64,000 nucleotides of DNA from Flavobacterium ajazii (GTDB taxonomy: Bacteria; Bacteroidota; Bacteroidia; Flavobacteriales; Flavobacteriaceae), in NCBI RefSeq assembly GCF_010614725.1, contig NZ_JAAEHL010000011.1:124001-188000 (forward strand), read 5' to 3'. Position 1 is the stretch's first letter. Every line of letters starts with the position of its first letter. Under the pieces are notes generated by a model. It did not search any database and was not told where the DNA came from. It saw only the letters and a program-made list of their open reading frames with translations. Positions 24,249-35,300 of the stretch are shown here, one piece after another. Both the position numbers and the translations under genes were made by a program.

Positions 24249-26276
24249 TTAAAACTTCATGCGTTGAATTCTGACAGCATTCAATATAGCTAATAATGCT
24301 ACTCCGACATCCGCAAAAACGGCCTCCCACATTGTAGCCAAACCACCGGCACCCAGAATTAAAACTGCTGCTTTTACAACAAAAGCCAGCGTAATGTTTT
24401 GCCAGACTATTTTTTTGGTCTGCTTTCCAATATGAATTGCCATCGCTATTTTACTGGGCTTGTCATCCTGAATTACCACATCTGCAGTTTCAATGGTGGC
24501 ATCACTTCCGAGCCCGCCCATGGCGATGCCCACATTACTTAGGGCAACAACAGGAGCATCATTTACGCCATCGCCAACAAAGGCAACGGTTTCATTTTTA
24601 GCCTTAATCTCTTTTACTTTATTCACCTTATCTTCCGGAAGTAAATCGCCATAGGCATTTGCAATTTCGAGTTTCTGAGCTACAAATTGAACTACCGAAT
24701 TCTTATCGCCGCTTAGCATAGTGGTTTTTACATTCAGTGTTTTTAGTTTATCGATGGTTATCTGCGCATCTTCTTTAATACTGTCGGCAATGGTCAGATA
24801 ACCTATAAACTTTTTATCATAAGCAACTGCAATCAGGGTGTAAACTATCGAATGAGGATTAATATCATAAGGAATGGAGAAAGTATCCATTAATTTAAAA
24901 TTGCCTACCAAAAGGTTTTTTCCATCAATAACTGCTTTTAGTCCTTGTCCTGGAATTTCTTCAACATCTTCAAGTTTAATAGAAGTATCAATTTTACCTG
25001 CGTATTCATGTATGGCGGTCGCTACAGGATGTGTGCTTTGACTTTCCAGAACGTTTACCATTTGAAGAATTTCTTTTTCATCGAATTGTGGATTAAAAAC
25101 AACTTCCTGTACTTTGAAAACGCCTTCGGTCATGGTCCCTGTTTTATCCATCACAACATTTTGGATAGTTGCAATCGCATCAAGAAAATTACTTCCTTTG
25201 AACAGAATTCCATTTTTACTTGCAGCTCCAATTCCGCCAAAATAACCTAACGGAATAGAAATTACCAATGCGCAAGGACAGGAGATAACAAGGAATATCA
25301 AGGCACGATACAGCCAGTTTGCAAAGACATATTCAGCTACGAACAAATAAGGCAGGAACGTAATCAAAACAGCCAGTAGAACCACAATAGGAGTGTAGAT
25401 TTTGGCAAACTTCCTGATGAATAATTCGGTTGGTGCTTTTTGCGCAGTAGCATTTTGTACCAATTCTAAAATTTTGGAAAGTTTACTGTCGTTATATCCT
25501 GTGGTAACTTTTACCTGCGAAACTTTATTCAGGTTAATCATTCCGGCCAAAACAGTTTCGCCTTTGGATTTAGTGTCAGGTTTGCTTTCTCCGGTTAAAG
25601 CAGCAGTATTGAACGAAGCCGTATCAGAGATTAATTCACCATCCAGACCTAATTTCTCCCCTGCCTTTAATTGAATAGTATCACCAATTTTGGCATCTGG
25701 AGCTTTTATCGTTTTAGGGTCAGAACCAACTAAAATAGTAACTTCATCGGGCCGTTGATCCAGTAAGGATTTAATGTCTGATTTAGCTCTTGTTACAGCT
25801 AAGGCTTGAAACACTTCTCCAACAGAATAAAAAAGCATCACAGCTACCGCTTCGGGATATTCACCAATGGCAAAAGCCCCCAGAGTCGCAATAACCATCA
25901 ACAGGAATTCAGAAAAAAGATCTTTATACCTAATGCTTTCTATCGCTTCTTTGATAACAGGAAAACCAACAGGGACATAAGCTACAACATACCAGATTAT
26001 TCGTGTCCAGCCTGCAAACCAATTTGGTGTGAAATAATTGTCAAAACCTATAGCAATGATTAATAATATTAAAGAAATAACCGAAGGCAGAAACATTTGA
26101 AATGTGCTTTCATCTGCATTATGACTATGGTCATGATTATGGCCGTCATGCTCTGAGTGTTTATGTTTTTTGGAAGAACAACAGCCATCATGTGCATCCG
26201 TTTGGATATGGATTTTTTGCTCTCCGGTACAACAAGACTGTTCGTTCTCTGTATCATGTAGGTGTTTATGTTCCAT
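24249..26276 (-). CDS. Heavy-metal P1B-type ATPase, Zn/Cd/Co class, with His-rich N-terminus
   Basis: Inner-membrane efflux ATPase of 675 aa. The membrane metal site is C333-P334-C335, the phosphorylated Asp is D377 in DKTGTMTEG, the HP locus is STHPVATA and the hinge motif is GDGVNDAPVVALS. CPC together with these motifs fits the ZntA/CadA group. In place of a typical ferredoxin-like metal-binding domain, the first 56 residues hold twelve histidines and two Cys-Cys pairs, a flexible metal-binding tail. It is the last gene of a metal-resistance operon, 12 bases after the CzcB-like adaptor. It would move metal from cytoplasm to periplasm for the RND system to expel. Zn, Cd, Co or Pb specificity is not resolved. 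Confidence 0.9.
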   Translation of the reverse strand: MEHKHLHDTENEQSCCTGEQKIHIQTDAHDGCCSSKKHKHSEHDGHNHDHSHNADESTFQMFLPSVISLILLIIAIGFDNYFTPNWFAGWTRIIWYVVAYVPVGFPVIKEAIESIRYKDLFSEFLLMVIATLGAFAIGEYPEAVAVMLFYSVGEVFQALAVTRAKSDIKSLLDQRPDEVTILVGSDPKTIKAPDAKIGDTIQLKAGEKLGLDGELISDTASFNTAALTGESKPDTKSKGETVLAGMINLNKVSQVKVTTGYNDSKLSKILELVQNATAQKAPTELFIRKFAKIYTPIVVLLAVLITFLPYLFVAEYVFANWLYRALIFLVISCPCALVISIPLGYFGGIGAASKNGILFKGSNFLDAIATIQNVVMDKTGTMTEGVFKVQEVVFNPQFDEKEILQMVNVLESQSTHPVATAIHEYAGKIDTSIKLEDVEEIPGQGLKAVIDGKNLLVGNFKLMDTFSIPYDINPHSIVYTLIAVAYDKKFIGYLTIADSIKEDAQITIDKLKTLNVKTTMLSGDKNSVVQFVAQKLEIANAYGDLLPEDKVNKVKEIKAKNETVAFVGDGVNDAPVVALSNVGIAMGGLGSDATIETADVVIQDDKPSKIAMAIHIGKQTKKIVWQNITLAFVVKAAVLILGAGGLATMWEAVFADVGVALLAILNAVRIQRMKF

Positions 26277-26288
26277 ATTTTCAATTTT

Positions 26289-27494
26289 TTAATGTTCGTG
26301 TTCACCACCGCCTTTTGATTGCGCTAACAGATAAAAAGCACCTTTAATTACAATTTTGGAATCTGAAGGAATTTCTTCGGTTGGTTTCACTTCGGTATAG
26401 CCTAAATCGGTTGTTCCAACTGCAACTTCAATAGCTTTAAAATGAATTTCTTTGTGATTTTCTCCTTCTTTATGTGTTTCTTCTTTTTTTGCAACTTCTT
26501 CGTGACCAGATTCTTCAATGTAAATAAAGTACTTTTCTCCGTTTTTTACAATAGCCTCTTTTGGCAATGCAGGAACTGTCTGGTTCAAAATATTGATATT
26601 CGCCGCAACATACATTCCAGGAATTAAATCTTTAGTATTGCCCGGATTAATTTTAGCATGAACAGCAACGGTTTTGCTTTCGTTGGAAAACGATTTATTG
26701 ATACCGAATATTTTGCCTTTAATGGCTTTATTCGATTGATTCGTCAATATAAAATCAACTTCCTGACCGATGGAGATTTTGCCTAAATCCTTTTCGAATA
26801 CATTCAGGTCGAGATGCATCTGACTGTTATCAACTACTTCAAACAAAGTTACACCAGTTTCTGCAAATGCCCCTTTGGTAATACTGATTTTCCCCACATA
26901 ACCGCTTATTGGAGCGATAATCGGAACCAAAGAAGTACTGCCTTTTGGATTAACATTCAATGCCTGTAATTTGTTTTTGGCAGCCTGGGCTTTTGCTTTT
27001 TCAGAAGCCAGTTTTGATTTTACTTCCTGAAATGTTTTTCGTGGATTGACATTTTCTTCACTCAGCGTTTTTTGGCGTTTGAATTCCTGTTCCAGATATT
27101 CAATATTTGCTACGGCTGACTGATATTCTTCCTGCATTTCAGAAACTTCTAAATTTTGGATAGTTGCCAAAGTTTTGCCCTTAGAAACATAAGTTCCTTC
27201 CAATACAAAAATATCTTTTATAACACCGCCGATCAGTGTCGAAACATCAGCTCTGTTTTGTGGCGGTACGGCAGTGTAGCCATTGGCTTTGATGATGGTA
27301 TTGAGGTTTTTCATTTCAATACTTCCGGTTTCAATTCCGATAGTTTCAGCCTGTTTTTGGGTTAAAGATACTTCAGTCTCAGATTGCTCTTCAGTGTGCT
27401 CTTCTTCTGTTTTCTTTTCTCCGCAGGAAACGGATAAGAAAAAGGTGCTTAAAAGCAGAAGCAGAGATATTTTATTAACGATTATATTTTTCAT
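26289..27494 (-). CDS. CzcB-like RND periplasmic adaptor (membrane fusion) lipoprotein
   Basis: 401-aa periplasmic adaptor linking the RND pump to the outer-membrane channel. It has a lipoprotein signal (STFFLSVSCGEKK), a helical hairpin (about 130-195, LEQEFKRQKTLSEENVNPRK), lipoyl-like and beta-barrel domains (PIISPI-type segment IIAPISGYVGKISITKGAF) and a membrane-proximal domain. Two histidine-rich stretches, near residues 340-365 (ETHKEGENHKEIHF) and at the very end (GGGEHEH), probably bind metal. It lies between the pump gene (11 bases after its stop) and the ATPase gene. The family is clear; specificity is shared with the operon. Confidence 0.9.
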   Translation of the reverse strand: MKNIIVNKISLLLLLSTFFLSVSCGEKKTEEEHTEEQSETEVSLTQKQAETIGIETGSIEMKNLNTIIKANGYTAVPPQNRADVSTLIGGVIKDIFVLEGTYVSKGKTLATIQNLEVSEMQEEYQSAVANIEYLEQEFKRQKTLSEENVNPRKTFQEVKSKLASEKAKAQAAKNKLQALNVNPKGSTSLVPIIAPISGYVGKISITKGAFAETGVTLFEVVDNSQMHLDLNVFEKDLGKISIGQEVDFILTNQSNKAIKGKIFGINKSFSNESKTVAVHAKINPGNTKDLIPGMYVAANINILNQTVPALPKEAIVKNGEKYFIYIEESGHEEVAKKEETHKEGENHKEIHFKAIEVAVGTTDLGYTEVKPTEEIPSDSKIVIKGAFYLLAQSKGGGEHEH

Positions 27495-27505
27495 TTTATA
27501 TTAAA

Positions 27506-30500
27506 TTAATTGTTAGGAATGGATGGAAACCGCAGCTGAATAGCGCTTTGATTGTATAAATGAACCGCTTCGGCATTTTGTTTTTTGATGTCAATGGCCT
27601 GATTCAAAAAACTGATGTACGACCAATAACTCATATCACCATTAGCATAACTTTTTTGCGCCGTATTGATAATCTGATCTGCATATTCTAAACCTTCGTT
27701 TTGATAATACAGCAGTGCTTTTTGCTGTTTGTCAAATTCATTCTGTAATTCTTCTTTTTTTAGTTTTAGGGCTAATTTATTTCGGTCCAGTTCCATTTGA
27801 GACTGTGAAACACTGATTTCTGAGGCTTTGGTTCTGGCTGTATTTACCCTGCCAAAAAGAGGAATCTGTAAACCTGCCGTAAATCCCTGAAAAAGTGATT
27901 CAGTGTCAATCGTTTGGGCAAAATAGCCAACTCCTAATTTGGGCATTTTCTGTGCTTTAAAGACATCTGTTTCTTTTTGGCTGACCAAAATCTGCTGTGA
28001 ATAATAATCGTTTACCAAACCTTCTGCTTTAGATGAATTCACATCAATTGTATTTTTGTATTGCAAAGGAGAAGTTACATCAGGAATGACTATGTTATCG
28101 CTTTGTACAAAATACTGCAGCTGTTTTTGATAAATTGCCAGATCGTATTCAATCTGTGCTTTGATGGTTTCGATTTCTTTCACTTTTGCTTTTGCACTGA
28201 TGACTTCAATATTACCACTTTCGCCTGTCTTGAAACGCAGTTCTGCATTCTTAAGGAATTTAGTATAAATCGTATTCAGTTCGTTGTTCAGCTTTTGGAG
28301 TTCAATTCCGTATAGATATTGATAAAAGGATAAAGTCACCGCTTTTTCAATCTCATACTCAGATATTGCTTTGCGTTTTTCAGCCAGTTTTGCTAATTCT
28401 TCCTGCAATTGCCTATTGGCTTTCGTTATTTTTCCAATAGGGAAATATTGCTGAACCGAAACATTATGGTCGTAATCAGCACTATTGAACTGTCCGCCCT
28501 GATACTGAATCTGTAAAGGATCGGGCTGAAAAGCCGTTTTCTTCAAAGCGTTTTGTTTTTCGATTTCTTTATCAGCTATTTTAAGTGTCGCATTATTTTT
28601 TTTTGCTAAATCAAGAGCCTGTTCTAAGCTTACGGTTTGGGTATTTTGAGCAAAAGAAAAGGTACTTATCAGTAAAACGATTATTGTAATTATTGGAGTT
28701 TTCATTCTGTTTTTTCTTTTAATTCCGTTCTCGAATAATAAATAAAGTATCGGTAATACAATCAGTGTAAGCAATGTTGCCGAAAGTAATCCGCCAATAA
28801 CTACGGTTGCCAAAGGTTTTTGAACTTCCGCACCACCGCTTGTTGAAAGTGCCATTGGCATAAATCCTAAAGATGCCACAGCGGCCGTCATTAATACGGG
28901 GCGTAATCTCGTTTTGGTTCCGATTAAAACTCTTTGAAGCGGATCAGTAATTCCTTCTGTTTTGAGCTGATTGAAATAGGAGATCAATACGATTCCGTTT
29001 AAAACAGCGATGCCGAATAAAGCAATAAAACCAATTCCTGCCGAAATACTGAAAGGCATGCCACGTAACCAAAGCGAAAAAACGCCTCCAATCGCAGAAA
29101 GAGGAATGGCAGTAAAAATCAGTAATGACTGTTTGATACTTTTGAATGTAAAATAAAGCAATACCATAATCAATCCTAAAGCGATAGGAAGTGCCACCGA
29201 AAGCCTTTTGTTAGCTTCGATCAGGTTTTCAAATTGTCCGCCATAGGTAATATAATAACCCGCAGGAAGCTTAAAGTTGGTTTTGAGTTTCTCCTGAATT
29301 TCTTCGACTACGCTTTTGATATCACGCCCACGGACATTTAAACCAACGGTAATTCTCCTTTTTCCGTCTTCACGGCTAACCTGAACCGGTCCTTGTTCAT
29401 AACTGATTGTGGCTACCTGTGAAAGCGGAATCTGTTGTCCATTAGGTAACGGGATAAACAAATTGCTTACATCTGAGATATCCGCCCGATTGTCTTTATT
29501 TAACCGGACTACAATGTCAAAACGTTTGTTTTGCTCATAAATTTTTCCGGCACTTTCCCCGGCAAATGAGGAACGGATAATTTGATTGATATCGTTAATA
29601 TTCAGTCCATACAAGGCAATTTTATGGTAATCGTATTTCACCGTGATTTGAGGCAATCCTGTTACTTTATCGGCTTTCAAATCACCGATACCGTCAATGG
29701 AACTGATTTTTCCGATAAGTTCTTTGGCTTTATTGTCTAAAACCTCCAAATCATCACCAAAAATCTTGATGGCGATATCGCTTCGGCTTCCTGTCATCAG
29801 TTCGTTAAAACGCATTTGGATAGGCTGGGAAATTTCGATATTGGCTCCGGGAATAGCTTCCATTTCTTCTTTCATCATATTTGCTAAATCTTCCCAATTA
29901 TCGGCTGAAGTCCATTCTTTTTTATCTTTTAGAACAATAATCAAATCAGCACTTTCAATTGGCATTGGGTCGGTCGGAATTTCACCGCTTCCGATTTTTG
30001 CTACAATAGTTTTGATTTCAGGAAATTTAGCTTTCAAAATCTTCTCGTATTTAGTAGTCGTTTCTACCATCTGACTCAAAGAGCTTCCTGTCATAATTGT
30101 GGTATTGATGGCTAAATCGCCTTCTTCAATGGTAGGTATAAATTCACCTCCCATATTTTGGAAAGTAAAGAAGGCTAATGCAAATAATCCTACTGAAACC
30201 AGAAGAACCGTTTTTTTCATATCTAGTGCTTTGTTCAATAACGGTGTATATTTACTTTCAAACCATACCATCATTCTGTCACTGAAATTAGGTTTATGCT
30301 CTGTTTTTTTAGATAAGAATAAGGAAGTCATCATAGGTACATACGTCAGCGATAGTACGAAAGCCCCAATAATTGCAAATCCAACGGTCATTGCCATGGG
30401 TTTGAACATTTTTCCTTCGGTTCCTACCAATGCTAATATTGGCAGATACACAATCAGAATAATGATTTCGCCAAAGGCAGCACTGTTTCTGATTTTGGAA

Positions 30501-31822
30501 GCAGATAAATAGACTTCAATGTCCATTTCTTCCTGAGTCAGTGCTGCCTTTCTTTTGATGTTTGCCAGATGATGCATTGTGGCTTCTACAATGATTACGA
30601 CACCGTCGACTATAATTCCGAAATCAATTGCTCCCAGACTCATTAGATTTCCGCTTATGCCAAAATAATTCATCAGTATCACCGCAAAAAGCATCGATAA
30701 CGGTATCACAGAAGCAACGATCAAGCCTGCACGAAGGTTTCCGAGGAATAGTATTAAAACGAATATGACTATCAATGCTCCTTCTACAAGATTTTTTGTC
30801 ACAGTTCCAATGGCATTATCGACCAGTTTTCCTCTGTCAATAAAAGGTTCTGCAACAACGCCTTCAGGAAGTGTTTTATTGATTTGTACCATTCTTTCTT
30901 TTACTCTTTCGACAACGGCGCTTGAGTTTTCACCTTTAAGCATTAAAGCCAGTCCGCTTACTATTTCGCCTTTGCCGTCTTTGGTTGAGGCTCCGTAGCG
31001 CAATGCAATGCCTTCACGAACAGATGCGACATCACGAACGAGAACAGGTGCACCGTTTCGGTTTTTGATGACTACATTTTGTAAATCAGTTATTCCCGAA
31101 GCCATACCGACTCCTCTAATGAAATAAGCATATTCGTCTTTTTCGATATAAGCCCCTCCGGTATTTTGATTGTTTTTTTCTAAAGCTTCAAAAATCTCTG
31201 TAATTGTAACTCCCAGACTATTGAGTGTGTTAGGATCAACGGCGATTTCGTATTGTTTTAGTTTTCCGCCCCAGCTGCTTACTTCGGCAATGCCTTCGAC
31301 TCCCTGTAGTTGCGGAATAATGATCCAATCCTGAATAGTCCTCAGTTTTATGGCGTCGTATTTGCTTTCATAGCCCTTTTTGGCATACACATCATATTGG
31401 AAAATTTCACCAAGACCGGTCGTGATTGGTGCTAATTCAGGAGAACCTGCATATTTCGGAATGTTTTCTTCTGCCTGCTTTAATCGTTGAAAAATCTGCT
31501 CTCTTGCCCAATAAATATCGGCTTCATCTTTGAATACAACCGTTACGACAGAAAGTCCAAAGCGTGAAATACTTCGCAATTCAATTACTTTGGGAATGGT
31601 TTTTACAGCTTGTTCAAGTGGATAAGTTATTAATTGCTCGACTTCCTGACTGGCAAGAGTAGGAGCGGTGGTAATAATCTGTACCTGATTATTGGTCACA
31701 TCAGGTAAAGCATCAAGCGGTAATTGCTTAATGGAATAAGTGCCCCAGGCCAAAAGCACAAGGGTAAATAGCAGTATAACGAACTTATTCTTTATACTGA
31801 ATTGTATAATCTTGTCTAACAT
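27506..31822 (-). CDS. CzcA/CusA-type heavy-metal RND pump fused to a TolC-like outer-membrane channel
   Basis: A 1438-aa protein made of two normally separate parts. Residues 1 to about 1035 are a complete HME-RND transporter: 12 helices, large periplasmic loops, and DFGIIVDGVVIIVEA in helix 4 with the acidic proton-relay residues. Residues 1040-1438 are a TolC/CzcC outer-membrane efflux protein (SLEQALDLAKKNNATLKI, with a second repeat after about 1230). At the junction is MKTPIITIIVLLISTFSFAQ, which looks like an intact Sec signal peptide. I chose ATG 31822 (MLDKIIQFSIKN); the longer frame to 31888 adds a non-homologous tail. The start is 94 bases after the small Cys/His-rich gene. CzcA-TolC fusions of this length are common in Bacteroidota. 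Confidence 0.9.
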   Translation of the reverse strand: MLDKIIQFSIKNKFVILLFTLVLLAWGTYSIKQLPLDALPDVTNNQVQIITTAPTLASQEVEQLITYPLEQAVKTIPKVIELRSISRFGLSVVTVVFKDEADIYWAREQIFQRLKQAEENIPKYAGSPELAPITTGLGEIFQYDVYAKKGYESKYDAIKLRTIQDWIIIPQLQGVEGIAEVSSWGGKLKQYEIAVDPNTLNSLGVTITEIFEALEKNNQNTGGAYIEKDEYAYFIRGVGMASGITDLQNVVIKNRNGAPVLVRDVASVREGIALRYGASTKDGKGEIVSGLALMLKGENSSAVVERVKERMVQINKTLPEGVVAEPFIDRGKLVDNAIGTVTKNLVEGALIVIFVLILFLGNLRAGLIVASVIPLSMLFAVILMNYFGISGNLMSLGAIDFGIIVDGVVIIVEATMHHLANIKRKAALTQEEMDIEVYLSASKIRNSAAFGEIIILIVYLPILALVGTEGKMFKPMAMTVGFAIIGAFVLSLTYVPMMTSLFLSKKTEHKPNFSDRMMVWFESKYTPLLNKALDMKKTVLLVSVGLFALAFFTFQNMGGEFIPTIEEGDLAINTTIMTGSSLSQMVETTTKYEKILKAKFPEIKTIVAKIGSGEIPTDPMPIESADLIIVLKDKKEWTSADNWEDLANMMKEEMEAIPGANIEISQPIQMRFNELMTGSRSDIAIKIFGDDLEVLDNKAKELIGKISSIDGIGDLKADKVTGLPQITVKYDYHKIALYGLNINDINQIIRSSFAGESAGKIYEQNKRFDIVVRLNKDNRADISDVSNLFIPLPNGQQIPLSQVATISYEQGPVQVSREDGKRRITVGLNVRGRDIKSVVEEIQEKLKTNFKLPAGYYITYGGQFENLIEANKRLSVALPIALGLIMVLLYFTFKSIKQSLLIFTAIPLSAIGGVFSLWLRGMPFSISAGIGFIALFGIAVLNGIVLISYFNQLKTEGITDPLQRVLIGTKTRLRPVLMTAAVASLGFMPMALSTSGGAEVQKPLATVVIGGLLSATLLTLIVLPILYLLFENGIKRKNRMKTPIITIIVLLISTFSFAQNTQTVSLEQALDLAKKNNATLKIADKEIEKQNALKKTAFQPDPLQIQYQGGQFNSADYDHNVSVQQYFPIGKITKANRQLQEELAKLAEKRKAISEYEIEKAVTLSFYQYLYGIELQKLNNELNTIYTKFLKNAELRFKTGESGNIEVISAKAKVKEIETIKAQIEYDLAIYQKQLQYFVQSDNIVIPDVTSPLQYKNTIDVNSSKAEGLVNDYYSQQILVSQKETDVFKAQKMPKLGVGYFAQTIDTESLFQGFTAGLQIPLFGRVNTARTKASEISVSQSQMELDRNKLALKLKKEELQNEFDKQQKALLYYQNEGLEYADQIINTAQKSYANGDMSYWSYISFLNQAIDIKKQNAEAVHLYNQSAIQLRFPSIPNN

Positions 31823-31896
31823 TGAAAATATATAATGAATTAGAAATAGGCAAACAGAATATTTGCCGTTGTTCGTGCCAAAGCACAATTTTCTAA

Positions 31897-31911
31897 CCCG
31901 AATTACTCGGG
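31897..31911. other. Small intercistronic hairpin
   Basis: CCCGA and TCGGG pair around a 5-base loop in the 94-base gap between the Cys/His-rich gene and the pump gene. It has no T-run and may only tune mRNA stability. Confidence 0.3.
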
Positions 31912-31916
31912 CATCA

Positions 31917-32243
31917 TTATACTAATTGAGGCGGCTGCCAGATACTTCCGCAGAAATTGGAAGAAAAAATAGATTTGTAATCAGGTAACTGTTTTTTAAT
32001 GTCTTTAGAAACAACAGGGAAATTAATCATCAAAGGCTGTGAGTAACTTGCCATTTGTGAACCACAGCAGCTGCAAATACAAAACGGTGAACACAAATCA
32101 TTTTCTTTATTGTGTGAATGATTATCGTGTTTTGATGCGAATTCAGCCTTATTATGCGCAATACTATTCACTTCCATGTCTGCGCATGGCATACATGAAA
32201 GTATCAGGATTATGATTGATAATATGGTGTTTGTAAGTTTCAC
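31917..32243 (-). CDS. Small exported Cys/His-rich protein at the head of the metal efflux operon
   Basis: 108-aa exported protein with a Sec or lipoprotein-like signal (ILSIIILILSCMPCADME). The mature part has a His-rich stretch (ASKHDNHSHNKEND) followed by a cysteine cluster (LCSPFCICSCCGSQ) and a less conserved tail with one more Cys. Such composition suggests periplasmic metal binding or sensing. It resembles proteins named DUF6660 that precede CzcA-type genes in Bacteroidota (from memory). It heads the minus-strand operon with pump-channel fusion, adaptor and ATPase. Function is not established. Confidence 0.7.
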   Translation of the reverse strand: MKLTNTILSIIILILSCMPCADMEVNSIAHNKAEFASKHDNHSHNKENDLCSPFCICSCCGSQMASYSQPLMINFPVVSKDIKKQLPDYKSIFSSNFCGSIWQPPQLV

Positions 32244-32308
32244 GACTGTAAAAATAGGATTTTTATCTTTAGCAGTGTACTTAAAATGAATATTTGTAAA
32301 TAGTTAAT

Positions 32309-32325
32309 GGAGTCGAAGCCCTTCT
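32309..32325. repeat. GAGTCGAAGCC dispersed repeat fragment
   Basis: GGAGTCGAAGCCCTTCT matches the core of the fuller copy at 49994-50024. Related copies lie at 39956-39979 and 53312-53343. Confidence 0.45.
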
Positions 32326-32354
32326 TACACTATCAGTCTTAAATATTTGAATTT

Positions 32355-35300
32355 TTAACGAAACTGTCTTCGATACTCAGCCGGTGTCTGATTGAATTTT
32401 GCCCTGAAGCACTTTCCGAAATATTTAAGGTCATTAAAACCAACTTCAAAGCAAATTTCCTTGATTAGTAAGTCTTCGTTTTTGATCAGTTCGGCAGCTT
32501 CACTGAGTCTCATATCGCGAATAAAAACAACTGGAGAAACGCCGGTAATATGTTTCAGTTTATTAAAGAAACTCGCACGCGACATGCACATTAACCTTCC
32601 TAATTCATCAACAGAAAAATCTGTTTTAGACATATTTTCCTTTACGAGTTTAATCACCTGAACCATGAATTTATTATCCTTATTAGAAATTTGCAATGGT
32701 TCCTCTTCCGCAATTTCAGTGATATTACCAGTAGAATATAAACGCTGCAGGCGAAGACGCTGCTGCAGGACATTTTTTACCCTTGCCTTTAAAAAACTCA
32801 CATTAAAAGGCTTGGTAATATAGTCATCAGCACCGTATTCCATTCCTTCCAGTTTGCTTTCTATCGATGATTTTGCACTCAGCAGAATAACCGGAACATG
32901 ACTGACAGCAAAATTATTGCGGATTAATTTAAGCATTTCTATACCGTCTGTTTCCGGCATCATAATATCGCTGATAATAAAATCGGGAGATAATTCTGCT
33001 GCTTTCAAATAGCCTTCAGTACCATTTTCTGCTACATAAATTGTATATTCCTTTTCTAAAACCGAAACGATAAACCCTCTCAATTCCGGGTCATCTTCTA
33101 CAATAAGACCAACAGGCATTTCTCGTACCTCTTCTTCAAAAAGTACCGAATCAGATTCGGTTTCAATTTTCACATCTTCCTGTACATATTCATCTGTTTC
33201 CTCCAGCAAAATATCCACATCTTCAGTAAAATGTTTATATCCTTTTAAAAAATCAATCTGAAAGCAGCTTCCTTTACCCGGTGTACTTTCAACAAATATA
33301 TCTGCTCCATGCTTATCTGTGAGATCTTTCACAATAGAAAGACCAATTCCTGTACTTGGGTTATGTGGGTTTTCATTATAATTTGAAAACCGCACAAACA
33401 ATCGTTTTTGAAGCAACGGGTTAATTCCGGGACCGTTATCAGCCACTTTTAGGGAAACCTGTTTTTCAGTTTCTTCTACAATAACCTCAATTGTATCTCC
33501 TTTATTACAATATTTAAAGGCGTTGGAAAGCAGGTTGATTAAAATTTTATCCAGGCTGTCCGGATCTGCCCATATATTTGAATTTGAGATACTAACATTT
33601 ACCTTTAGTAATATATCGTGCTGAATACTCATTTCGGTAAAGTTTTCACACATTTTAGTAGCAAAGTCTCCCAAATTCACTTCACTCACAACCAGTTTTC
33701 TGTCCTGAATTCTTCTCAAATCTAAAATCTGACTCACGAGATTAAGCAGCTTATTACTGTTTTTTTCAATAATACGAAGCTGTCCTTTTACCGAATCTTT
33801 TATATTATCATCTGAAAGCATCAGTTCCAAAGGTGCTGTAATCATGGTAAGAGGAGTACGGATTTCATGCGAAATATCGGTAAAGAATTTCAGTTTTAAT
33901 TCGCCCATTTGTTTCTGCAATTCCACATCATTACGCAATTTTAAAATGGTTAAAATAGCACGGCGAATTAATACAAACAGTCCAATAGCCAGTAACAGAT
34001 AACAGAAATAAGCAAAATTTGTTCCCCAGATAGAAGGCCTAATCGTAATTTTTATCTGCCTTTCGTTATCTACCCATAAATTGTGCCCATTGGTAGAAGA
34101 CACCAATAGCGTATATTCTCCCCTGCCTAAATTGGTATAATTAATCGACTGTCCTCCTTTGATATAATTCCATTGTTTATCGATTCCTTCCAGTTTATAA
34201 CGATATACAATGCCTTCACTTTTAAGATAATCCAGAGCAGAAATTTGGATCCTGAAAAAATTCTGATCATGCTTCAGCGTAACTTCTTCAAGCAGATCAG
34301 GGTTCTTTGGAGTATCCGGATTTATTTCATGTAGTTCTTTATTATTAACCCAAAATCCGGATATTGCCAGATAAGGCTTAAAATAGAATGGTTTAATAGC
34401 TTCAGGTTTGAAATAAATCGCTCCATTTGAGTACCCTACAACAATTTCACCATTTGCAAGACGGCATTTTGTTGCTTCCGAAAATATTTCTGTCCCAATA
34501 AGCGATTTTAGTTCAGGAAAAGTTTCGGCAGTATTTCTTTTAGGATCAAACCGCACAACCTGATTATCACTCATTAGCCAAATTTTACCGGCTTTATCCT
34601 CCTGCATAGATACAACCCCTTCAACCGGAAACACGATAGTCTCATTCCATACGGACTTTACCTTCAACTGATCTTTTTTATCTACTGCAGTTAATATCAA
34701 ACCTTTTCCGTTCGTTGCCAGCGCTATCTGATTATCATGAGTTATCAGTACATCCAAAATATCATTCCCTGAAACCTGTGGATATTCTTTAAAAAGCAAT
34801 TTCCCCGCATTTACATTTCCTCCGGGAAAAGAAAACAATTTATAAGAGGAAATAAAAAACAATTTATGGTCTTTACTTTCGACTATCGAACGAACTTTAT
34901 CAGCCGTTTTTATCGGATAGCTTTTTAGCTCGTTGTTGTAATTAATAAAACGAATATCATTGCCCGATTCACTGATGAGGTTGATTCCGCCACCCCATGT
35001 CGCTACATAAATCTGACCGGTTGATGCCTGAAAAATTTTAAAAATATTATCTGAATTTATACTGTAGCGATTCTTTTCATCATATTTATAATGGATCACT
35101 TTATATCTAAAAGACTGTGCAGCAGGCAGGAGACAAAACAAACCGTTCCCCCGTGTTCCTACCCATATCCTTCCTTTGGTATCCTGCATCATACTGTAAA
35201 CATCTGCCCCCCAGCCCGGACCGGAAGGAGACAATGTTCCATCTGCTCCCAATACACCGACTCTCTTTTTTTGAGAGTTGAAAAGGGTAATTTTTTCAGT

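Noticed and set aside
29697..30512. Plus-strand reading frames opposite the pump gene
   Set aside because: Antisense to strongly conserved RND coding sequence; no domain recognised.
31823..31888. Upstream extension of the CzcA-TolC frame
   Set aside because: The added residues do not resemble RND N-termini; MLDKIIQFSIKN is the usual beginning.
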